Positions 1-5,802 of a stretch of DNA of 6,575 bases are shown in pieces. Position 1 is the stretch's first letter, and each line of letters begins with the position of its first letter. The notes under the pieces were generated by a model. That model saw only the letters and a list, made by a program, of their open reading frames with translations, was not told where the DNA came from and ran no database searches. The DNA lies in NCBI GenBank assembly GCA_003641695.1, contig QNBL01000158.1:1-6575 (forward strand), given 5' to 3'. The translations under genes were made by a program, and so were the position numbers. Origin of the DNA: Spirochaetota bacterium. GTDB lineage: Bacteria > Spirochaetota > Spirochaetia > B11-G9.

Positions 1-1001
1 ACAAGAACAACCTCGTCGATATCAGAAGCTGAAAGCCCTGCATCCTTCAAAGCTTTAATACAGGGTTCCTTCGTTGCTTCAACCAGCTCTCCTACCATCT
101 GCTCAAATTTTGCTCTGGTAAGGGTATACTGGAGATGTTTTGGTCCGGTAGCATCCGCTGTTATAAAAGGCAGATTGACCTCTGTAGACTGAGTGCTGGA
201 AAGCTCTATCTTTGCCTTTTCTGCAGCCTCCTTCAGCCGCTGAGGCGGCATCCGGTCCTGAGTCAGGGCAATTCCGTAATCATTCTTGAAACTTTCAACA
301 AGCCAGTCAATAACCTTCTGATCAAAATTGTCACCACCGAGGTGGGTATCTCCGTTAGTTGACTTAACTTCGAAAACGCCATCTCCCAATTCCAGGATAG
401 AGATATCAAAAGTACCTCCGCCAAGGTCGTATACGGCAATCTTTTCCTCTTTGTTATCCTTATTGAATCCGTATGCAAGAGAGGCTGCTGTAGGCTCATT
501 TACAATTCTCTTTACTTCAAGACCTGCAATTTTCCCGGCATCCTTGGTTGCCTGCCGCTGAGCATCGTTAAAGTATGCAGGTACGGTAATTACTGCCTCA
601 GTAACCGGTTCGCCAAGATAATCCTCGGCTGTTTTTTTCATCTTCTGCAGAACTGCTGCAGATATCTCCTGGGGAGAAAACTCTTTTCCATGAATATCTA
701 CCCGTACTTCACCGGAACTTGATTCTTTTATCCTGTAGGGCACCATTCTGATCTCTTCGGGTACTTCTTTGAAGCGTCTCCCCATAAATCTTTTTATTGA
801 AAATACTGTATTTTCCGGATTGGTAACAATCTGGTTTTTTGCAGGCTGTCCTACAAGCCGTTCATCTTTTGCTGTAAATCCCACGATAGAAGGGGTTGTT
901 CTCTGTCCTTCAGAATTCTGAATTACTATTGGCTCGCCGCCTTCCATAACTGCGACACAAGAGTTTGTCGTTCCAAGATCTATACCTATTATCCTTCCCA
1001 T
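1..1001 (-). CDS. dnaK: Molecular chaperone DnaK (Hsp70), N-terminal part, truncated by window edge
   Basis: Cytoplasmic ATP-dependent Hsp70 chaperone that binds unfolded polypeptides in cycles driven by ATP hydrolysis, with GrpE as its nucleotide exchange factor. The visible 333 codons read without interruption and cover most of the nucleotide-binding domain. The rest of that domain, the linker, the substrate-binding domain and the stop codon lie beyond the left edge. Seen directly: phosphate-binding loop IGIDLGTTNS (residues 5-14), KRFMGRRF with Lys70 at the catalytic-lysine position of E. coli DnaK, the signature VPAYFNDAQRQATKDAG (140-156), NEPTAASLAYG (168-178) and the second phosphate loop DLGGGTFDISILE (192-204, Thr197 corresponding to E. 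coli Thr199). The visible part ends at SDIDEVVL, just before the expected VGGSTR loop. The start is fixed by the canonical MGRIIGIDLGTTNS and a good ribosome binding site. It follows grpE by 46 bases and is probably co-transcribed with it. Identification is essentially certain. Confidence 0.98.
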   Translation of the reverse strand, partial: MGRIIGIDLGTTNSCVAVMEGGEPIVIQNSEGQRTTPSIVGFTAKDERLVGQPAKNQIVTNPENTVFSIKRFMGRRFKEVPEEIRMVPYRIKESSSGEVRVDIHGKEFSPQEISAAVLQKMKKTAEDYLGEPVTEAVITVPAYFNDAQRQATKDAGKIAGLEVKRIVNEPTAASLAYGFNKDNKEEKIAVYDLGGGTFDISILELGDGVFEVKSTNGDTHLGGDNFDQKVIDWLVESFKNDYGIALTQDRMPPQRLKEAAEKAKIELSSTQSTEVNLPFITADATGPKHLQYTLTRAKFEQMVGELVEATKEPCIKALKDAGLSASDIDEVVL

Positions 1002-1009
1002 CTCATTCA

Positions 1010-1016
1010 CTCCTTT
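1010..1016 (-). promoter_or_regulatory. Ribosome binding site of dnaK
   Basis: The minus strand reads AAAGGAG, then eight bases, then the ATG at 1001-999. This supports that start over another ATG five bases upstream, which is in a different frame. The site sits in the 46-base grpE-dnaK gap. That gap is otherwise AT-rich and shows no hairpin or promoter that I can recognise. Confidence 0.8.
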
Positions 1017-1047
1017 CCTAATTTACTATAAGTTATTTATTTTATTT

Positions 1048-1746
1048 CTATTCGGCAACTGTTTCTCCATCATCATCCGGTTTTTCTTCCTCCGGAGCAC
1101 TCTTTGAAGGAACTGCAACCTTTACTTTTGCCGGTCTCAACACTCTATCATGGAGGATATATCCTTTCTGATAGTCCTCGACTACTGTTTCTACATCATG
1201 CCCGGAAGATTCTTCCATCCCGATTGCCTCATGTTTTTGGGGATCAAACTCTTCTCCTATACTTTTAATTCTCTTAAGACCCCATTTGTTCTCAAGCATT
1301 CCGGTAAACTGTTTTTCTATCAGCTCAATGCCGGAATGAAAGCTGTCAAAATCTTTTGACTGGGTTGAAGACTGAATTGCCCTTTCAAAGTTATCAATTA
1401 TGGTTATCAAGTCAGTAAGCAGATTAGCATTGGAAAACCTGATCGCATCCTCTTTATCCTTAAGGATTCGCTTTCTAAAGTTATCCATCTCCGCTTGTTT
1501 ACGCAGCATCTGGTCTTTCAATGAAGCTATTTCATTTTCCAGTTCTTCTACCCTTCTATTCAGTTTTTCTTCCACTGAAACAGAATCTTCTACTGCTTCA
1601 TTCTCTGCAGCTGTTTCTCCTGCTTTCTCTGCAACATCCCCGTTTGCTGCTTCATCCTTGATCTCTTCAAGATCCTTTTCCTCATCAACTGCTTCTGCAG
1701 GCATGGTTTTACCTTCAGCTTTATTGTTCCGTTTCGATCTGGACAT
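1048..1746 (-). CDS. grpE: GrpE nucleotide exchange factor for DnaK
   Basis: Cochaperone that acts as a homodimer to release ADP from DnaK, and in many bacteria also as a thermosensor. The 232-residue product has the family layout. Residues 1-60 are an acidic, low-complexity Glu/Ala-rich N-terminus. A long helix for the dimer coiled coil follows (about 58-108, with RRVEELENEIASLKDQMLRK and then AEMDNFRKRI). Next come the four-helix-bundle segment LLTDLITIIDNFERAI (109-124) and the beta domain (about 160-213), with GEEFDPQKHEAIGM and GYILHDRVLRPAKVKVA. An acidic tail (218-232, EEEKPDDDGETVAE) ends the protein; GrpE proteins usually stop soon after the beta domain. The start at 1746 is preceded by AGAGGGAG. 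A second in-frame ATG at residue 15 (1704-1702), with GAAGG seven bases upstream, is a credible alternative that would shorten only the variable end. grpE directly precedes dnaK, as in the common hrcA-grpE-dnaK-dnaJ order, but no hrcA lies upstream here. Confidence 0.97.
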   Translation of the reverse strand: MSRSKRNNKAEGKTMPAEAVDEEKDLEEIKDEAANGDVAEKAGETAAENEAVEDSVSVEEKLNRRVEELENEIASLKDQMLRKQAEMDNFRKRILKDKEDAIRFSNANLLTDLITIIDNFERAIQSSTQSKDFDSFHSGIELIEKQFTGMLENKWGLKRIKSIGEEFDPQKHEAIGMEESSGHDVETVVEDYQKGYILHDRVLRPAKVKVAVPSKSAPEEEKPDDDGETVAE

Positions 1747-1748
1747 AA

Positions 1749-1756
1749 CTCCCTCT
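1749..1756 (-). promoter_or_regulatory. Ribosome binding site of grpE
   Basis: The minus strand reads AGAGGGAG followed by TT and ATG. If GGGAG pairs with 16S rRNA the spacing is only two bases; if GAGG pairs it is five. The second register is more usual. This leaves some doubt about the start relative to the alternative ATG 14 codons downstream. Confidence 0.55.
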
Positions 1757-1806
1757 ACAATTCTAATAATTCCATTACGTAGTTTGATTTTTTAATTTCT
1801 GTGAAT

Positions 1807-1836
1807 AAAATACTAACTGGATTGAGTAACCGTCAA
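1807..1836 (-). promoter_or_regulatory. Candidate sigma-70-type promoter of grpE-dnaK
   Basis: In the 97-base gap before grpE, the minus strand has TTGACG (1836-1831, five of six consensus bases), an 18-base spacer, and TATTTT (1812-1807, four of six). An overlapping TAGTAT at 1815-1810 would give a 15-base spacer. Transcription would begin near 1800, leaving a leader of about 50 AT-rich bases. The -35 box lies only eight bases past the coiled-coil stop codon. No CIRCE inverted repeat (TTAGCACTC / GAGTGCTAA) is present. CTTGAC resembles the -35 of a heat-shock sigma-32 promoter, but no CCCCAT-like -10 follows. Prediction by eye only. Confidence 0.4.
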
Positions 1837-1843
1837 GTTATTT

Positions 1844-4800
1844 CTACTTTTTCCCCGGGAGAAGTTCAAGAATAAGTTCTACTTCTCCCCTGGAAAGTTT
1901 TGTAGCACTGGCTATCTCTTTTACCGCCCACCCCTGATGGGCAAGTCTGATTACGACATCCCTTGCAGCCATAGGAGGAGCACCATTGTCCCCGCCTTTA
2001 GTCTTGCCGCCCTCTTTAAGGATTGAACCAAGAAGTTTGACTTGCTCCTGAGCTTGTTTATTGATCTCTTCGAGGCGGGTTTCTGTTCTTGCCAGCCATT
2101 CCCTTGCCTTCTGCATGTTTTCAGTTCGTTTTTCAATATCTTCGAGGAGTTTGTCCAGAGCCTTAAGCTTCTCGACGGCATCATCGGCTTTTTTCTTGTT
2201 TCTGGCCAAAGGCTCTATTCTATTTGCAACAGTGTGGATCTGGTCAGGTATCGATGAAACAACGTCTTTAAGAGAACGTACCTGCCCCTCAAGATCCTCG
2301 ACAAGCTGGAAGTTCTTATCAACACTGTCGGTAGTAGATTCTATTATGCGGTTCTTCTTTTCTAAACGTTCATACCGGGCTTCCACCTCTTTCTCAAGGT
2401 CCTCTATGGCCTTAATCTTGATCTGAATTGCCTGGAGATCATCATGAGCACTGGTAACCTGATTCAGCTTCTGATCAACGGCCTGGGATATGATAATAAG
2501 TTTCTTGAAATCCCCTTCCATCTCCTCGATTCTCCGCTTCTCGGTCATAAAGCGTCCAAGTTTTGCAGAGACCTCATCACCAAGCTTTTTGATTGCCGCA
2601 AATTTTCTCTCCGCTTCACGTATACCGTTTTCCTGAACCTCAACCCTGGCAAGTTCTACCTTCAAATCCTCAATACTCTCCTGAAGGTTAACTTTAAGGG
2701 AATCCGCCCGTGTAAAAATCTTGGTTTGAGCGATAAAATTTTTCTGTCTTTTATCAATTTCCTGCAGATTTACCGTAAGAACCTGGTAGTTCTCCTCAAT
2801 CTTGCCAAAAAGTTTCTTTTGAAGCTGTTCGGTCTTTTCTTTTGTATCCTGGGAGATTGCACGGAACTCTTTTATCCTCTTCTCAAGCTCGCTCTGCATT
2901 TCTCTGTTTTTCTTCTGAATTTCAAAGTAGAAACTCTCAAATTCCCTGTTAAACTTCTCAAAGGCGTCCTCTGTACGCTTCCTCAGTTCTCCCTCAAGAT
3001 TAACAACTCCGTCGCCGATCTCTTTGAGTTCATTCTTCAATCGGGTACGCTCTTCCTGTGATGAAAGGATAAGGTCATCCCTCTGTGATTCAAACTCACT
3101 CTTAATCTGATTGATGTTATCGAGAACCTCTTTCTCCAAATCCCCATAACGGGTCTGCATTTCACTTTCAGCTGTCTGAAACTGCTGAAGGACCTTTGTC
3201 TGCCATACCGTAACATCCGACTGTGTCGATTCAAGAGCTGCAAGGATCTCTTTTTCCCGTACCCCCATAAGCTCTTCAAGGGATTTCAGCTGATTTTCCG
3301 ACTCCCGGGCAGCTTTTTTTATCTCACTGTCAACATTCGTCCGGTACTCGGTAAACTCCCGGTTAAACATACCGACAGAACTCTCTTTAATATCCAGAAT
3401 CTCTTTACGGATCTCATCCGCAGTGGTTTCTATCGATGCATCAGAAGCTTTGAGCCGTTCCTCTATACTGAGCTGGAAGGTATTAACCTTATCCTCAAAC
3501 TTGTCATGGTCCTGATAGATCTTTGTTTTAAACTCTTCAAAACGTTCTCTGAGTTCATCTGCATACTTTTTCTCGATGTGTCCACGCTCGTTCTGTCCCT
3601 CAAGAGCAAGATTTTCCATTATCTTGTCAATACCGCTCTTCCATTCAACAAGCTTCTCTTCCATAGCGGCACTTCTCGTTTGAAGACTCGAGAAAAAATC
3701 ATCTTCGAAAAGTTTTAATTTCTCGGAGACATTCTCGTACGCTCTCTGCTTCAGATCGTTTAGATCACTCTCGAGACTGCTCAGACCTGCATTTATCTCA
3801 GCCATTTGAGCTGCTGCCTTTTCCCGGTACTCCTCTCTTTCCTTATCCAGGGTCTTTTCATACTCCGTAAAATCGGACTTTATCCTGGCAGCAGTATTAT
3901 CCATGGCACCTCTCAGGTTGCCTTCCAGACCGTCTATGTCTTTTCCAATCTCTTCTATTCTTCCATACCTGTAGGTAAGGTCCTCTTCGTACTCTGCAAT
4001 TTTCTTCTCCATCTCCAGGAACTTGCTGCTCAAGTTCTGCTCAAGCCCCTCCATTTTACCACTGACTGCTTCGAATTTCTTTTCTGCTTCCTGCAGGAAT
4101 CCGCTATAGCTCTCTTTTAAAGAACCGAATTCAGTATACAAAGACTCCTTGAGCTCATTAAGCTGAGCTGCAGCCTCACTTTCTAAAGACGCAGCAGCTC
4201 CTGAGATGCGTTCTTTTATAGCACCGAATGCTTCATCCTCAAGAGAGGCTCCCCTCTTTGCAGCTTCCTCGAAAGAAGCTCTGTATGAAGCCAGTACCGA
4301 ATCAAGCTGATTGCTCAAACTATCAACTTCGGCAGACTTAGAGGATACAGCTGCAGTCAGATCATCCTCAAACTCTTTTTTCAGCTGTTCTCCGCTTTGC
4401 TGAGCCCTGTAGATCTGTTCATCCAAACTCTGCTGGATTGAAGAAACCGCCTCGCTTTTAATCTCATCCTTTCTCGCTTCAACAGAAGCTATCATGGATT
4501 CAAGGGATTGGATCCGCGCAAAGGATTTCTTAATCTCTCCATGCAAACGGGAAACATAATCCTTTGTATCCTTGGCAACAACCGATCTTATCTCTTTCAA
4601 TTCTTTCAAATTCTCTTTTGCAAACTCATTCTTTATATCAGCTATGGACTTCTCCAGTGTCTTTACTGCATTCCCTGATTCTTTAATTCTCCGGCCCACT
4701 TTGTCCACAAAATCGGATTCTTCATGCAGCCGGTTAAGATTCTCCTGAACTTTGAGAGTCATGGCATTCAGCTGTTCCAAAGCTTTGTCGTACTCATTAA

Positions 4801-5092
4801 CCTTTTCATACATGGCTTCGATATTGGCGGCCTTGCTGTCCATCTGATTTTCAATGCTCTGAATTCTGGAAAGGATCTCTTTGCCCGTCTTGTGATGAAC
4901 CTCCAGCTCTATGGCATAGTTCTTCACCTCAACGGTTTTTTCATCTACATAGAGATCGAGCTCTTCCTTGATCTTGTCTGAATAACGTTTTACCTTTTCC
5001 AATGAACGGTTATTTTTATCCAGCTGCCGGTAGATAGCCAGAATTATCAATACAACGAGTAGTGTAATTACATTTCCTACAGAAAATACCAT
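1844..5092 (-). CDS. Giant membrane-anchored coiled-coil protein with C-terminal HTH (SpiroCoCo-like)
   Basis: The molecular function is unknown; I assign it to the spirochaete coiled-coil (SpiroCoCo) type from its architecture. Residues 4-21 (SVGNVITLLVVLIILAIY) form one hydrophobic helix, followed by Arg22, Lys26, Arg29 and Lys33. That charge pattern predicts a membrane anchor with the long remainder in the cytoplasm. Residues 25-1020 or so are Glu/Lys/Leu-rich with heptad-like patterning. Residues 1-948 contain no proline, and the whole 1082-residue protein has no cysteine. Within the rod, degenerate repeats recur around an (S/G/N)LExxL motif. A Gly-rich linker (about 1028-1041) leads to a compact end module (1043-1082: ARDVVIRLAHQGWAVKEIAS, then TKLSRGEVELILELL), which reads as a helix-turn-helix. 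The start at 5092 has GGGAG seven bases upstream and places the membrane helix at the N-terminus. A candidate promoter overlaps the end of the HAD gene. Possible roles are a structural or scaffolding rod, or an envelope or motility organiser; this is inference. An SMC-like ATPase is unlikely because no Walker motifs are visible. Confidence 0.9.
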   Translation of the reverse strand: MVFSVGNVITLLVVLIILAIYRQLDKNNRSLEKVKRYSDKIKEELDLYVDEKTVEVKNYAIELEVHHKTGKEILSRIQSIENQMDSKAANIEAMYEKVNEYDKALEQLNAMTLKVQENLNRLHEESDFVDKVGRRIKESGNAVKTLEKSIADIKNEFAKENLKELKEIRSVVAKDTKDYVSRLHGEIKKSFARIQSLESMIASVEARKDEIKSEAVSSIQQSLDEQIYRAQQSGEQLKKEFEDDLTAAVSSKSAEVDSLSNQLDSVLASYRASFEEAAKRGASLEDEAFGAIKERISGAAASLESEAAAQLNELKESLYTEFGSLKESYSGFLQEAEKKFEAVSGKMEGLEQNLSSKFLEMEKKIAEYEEDLTYRYGRIEEIGKDIDGLEGNLRGAMDNTAARIKSDFTEYEKTLDKEREEYREKAAAQMAEINAGLSSLESDLNDLKQRAYENVSEKLKLFEDDFFSSLQTRSAAMEEKLVEWKSGIDKIMENLALEGQNERGHIEKKYADELRERFEEFKTKIYQDHDKFEDKVNTFQLSIEERLKASDASIETTADEIRKEILDIKESSVGMFNREFTEYRTNVDSEIKKAARESENQLKSLEELMGVREKEILAALESTQSDVTVWQTKVLQQFQTAESEMQTRYGDLEKEVLDNINQIKSEFESQRDDLILSSQEERTRLKNELKEIGDGVVNLEGELRKRTEDAFEKFNREFESFYFEIQKKNREMQSELEKRIKEFRAISQDTKEKTEQLQKKLFGKIEENYQVLTVNLQEIDKRQKNFIAQTKIFTRADSLKVNLQESIEDLKVELARVEVQENGIREAERKFAAIKKLGDEVSAKLGRFMTEKRRIEEMEGDFKKLIIISQAVDQKLNQVTSAHDDLQAIQIKIKAIEDLEKEVEARYERLEKKNRIIESTTDSVDKNFQLVEDLEGQVRSLKDVVSSIPDQIHTVANRIEPLARNKKKADDAVEKLKALDKLLEDIEKRTENMQKAREWLARTETRLEEINKQAQEQVKLLGSILKEGGKTKGGDNGAPPMAARDVVIRLAHQGWAVKEIASATKLSRGEVELILELLPGKK
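1847..1966 (-). other. C-terminal HTH-like module of the coiled-coil protein
   Basis: Residues 1043-1082 read as three short helices: RDVVIRLAHQG, then VKEIASAT, then SRGEVELILELL. This is the pattern 'xxVIxLxxxGxxxxEIAxxxxLsxGEVELIL'. From memory, the same pattern ends short TM-plus-coiled-coil proteins of Gram-positive bacteria (SwrB/DUF6115 type) and proteobacteria (DUF2802). The fold resembles sigma-factor region 4-like HTHs, but its role in these membrane proteins is not known to be DNA binding. Confidence 0.6.
2930..3022 (-). repeat. Degenerate internal protein repeat, copy 2 (residues 691-721)
   Basis: Residues 691-721 of the coiled-coil protein (EIGDGVVNLEGELR, then 17 more) align without gaps to residues 381-411 (EIGKDIDGLEGNLR, then 17 more). 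Both copies share EIG, LEG, LR and a following acidic-Phe pair (EF versus DF). The 310-residue offset and the mismatched third positions suggest an old duplication rather than a DNA-level repeat. Confidence 0.45.
3860..3952 (-). repeat. Degenerate internal protein repeat, copy 1 (residues 381-411)
   Basis: Partner of the segment at 2930-3022. It begins EIGKDIDGLEGNLR and continues to SDFTEY. Weaker relatives of the (S/G/N)LExxL anchor start at Leu349, Leu440, Leu605 and Leu652. Coiled-coil composition can produce chance similarity, so the call is moderate. Confidence 0.45.
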
Positions 5093-5117
5093 TTCCCTTC
5101 TCCCAGTCTTTAGCCCT

Positions 5118-5146
5118 ATTGTTACTCAGGAACCGCTTGTTGTCAA
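5118..5146 (-). promoter_or_regulatory. Candidate promoter of the coiled-coil gene
   Basis: The minus strand has a perfect -35 box TTGACA (5146-5141), whose bases include the TGA stop codon of the HAD gene. A 17-base spacer follows, then AACAAT (5123-5118), which matches four of six bases of TATAAT but lacks its first T. Transcription would start near 5111, giving a leader of roughly 20 bases that contains CTGGGAG (5106-5100), the likely ribosome binding site of the coiled-coil gene. The exact spacing and position make it credible, but it is untested. Confidence 0.45.
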
Positions 5147-5802
5147 TTATTAATAGAGAATATCCAGTCTCTAAGCTCTGTAAAGGATGAAAAAGTAAAA
5201 TCAGCTTTCGACCCCGGAACAGGTCTTCGTGAAAGATGAGCAGTCCGCAAACCAACAGAAACCGCACCCAGTATGTCATATTCGTAGTTGTTCCCGACAT
5301 AGAGGATCTCCTCAGGGAGCAAATCGAATTCTTTAACAAGATATTTAAACGGAACAGGGCTGGGTTTAAGGAAATTGGTCTCCTCTGTCGAAAAGGAGAA
5401 ATCAAAAAGATCGCCAATTCCCAGGTACTCAAGTTTCTTTCCGACCGGCAGATCGGACATTGCTCCGAGAGCCAGTCCTTCGGCTTTGAGGGATATCAGA
5501 ACCGGCCTGATATCTTTGTAGGGTTTTACGTTCTTAAATACTTTTCCAAGGCTGCCGTAAATATCCCTCTCTATCACTTCCATCGCCTCTTTCACATCCA
5601 TATGCAGGGATGCCGCAACAAGCTTTGCCTGGGCAGTCCTGAAGTCGCCGTTATACCTGATTCTCCGGATGCTTTTTCTCGCCTTCCCGAAATGGGAGAA
5701 AAGAACAGGATGCTTTATAAAAGCAAAGGTTGAGTACACGTACATGGAAGAGTTCGGATACAGGGTCCCGTCTATGTCAAAACCGACTGCCTTAATTCTC
5801 AT
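5143..5802 (-). CDS. HAD-superfamily hydrolase (subfamily IA-like phosphatase)
   Basis: Predicted soluble, Mg-dependent phosphatase of the haloacid dehalogenase superfamily; the substrate cannot be read from the sequence. The 219-residue length fits small HAD enzymes with a helical C1 cap. Motif I is GFDIDGTLY (Asp9 nucleophile, Asp11 acid/base). The cap probably spans about 16-90. Motif II is GAMSDLP (Ser116). Motif III is the Lys of FLKPSP (Lys146). Motif IV reads VGNNYEYDILGA, where the usual first Asp is Asn171 and the second acid is Asp176. The start ATG at 5802 overlaps the stop codon of the upstream TonB-type gene as ATGA, and AAGG lies about ten bases before it, so translational coupling is likely. 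The N-terminus beginning right before motif I supports this start. Phosphoglycolate phosphatase-like or nucleotide phosphatase activity is possible but unproven. Confidence 0.9.
   Translation of the reverse strand: MRIKAVGFDIDGTLYPNSSMYVYSTFAFIKHPVLFSHFGKARKSIRRIRYNGDFRTAQAKLVAASLHMDVKEAMEVIERDIYGSLGKVFKNVKPYKDIRPVLISLKAEGLALGAMSDLPVGKKLEYLGIGDLFDFSFSTEETNFLKPSPVPFKYLVKEFDLLPEEILYVGNNYEYDILGAVSVGLRTAHLSRRPVPGSKADFTFSSFTELRDWIFSINN

Noticed and set aside
1747..1843. CIRCE operator or sigma-32 promoter before grpE
   Set aside because: No TTAGCACTC or GAGTGCTAA half-site is present. A CTTGAC -35-like string exists, but there is no CCCCAT -10 at a fitting distance.
2444..3061. 205-codon open frame on the plus strand, Leu/Phe-rich and membrane-like
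   Set aside because: The Leu/Phe richness is the antisense image of Glu/Lys-rich coiled-coil codons (GAA, GAG and AAG reverse to TTC, CTC and CTT), not a real membrane protein.
1844..5092. SMC or Rad50-like ATPase reading of the long coiled-coil protein
   Set aside because: No Walker A (GxxGxGKS/T) or ABC signature motif is visible at either end. The N-terminus is a membrane helix and the C-terminus an HTH-like module.
5093..5142. Rho-independent terminator between the HAD and coiled-coil genes
   Set aside because: I could find no GC-rich stem followed by a T run on the minus strand. The same holds for the gaps at 1002-1047 and 1747-1843.
5236..5733. 165-codon open frame on the plus strand opposite the HAD gene
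   Set aside because: It is antisense to all four HAD motifs, and no family is recognisable in its product.
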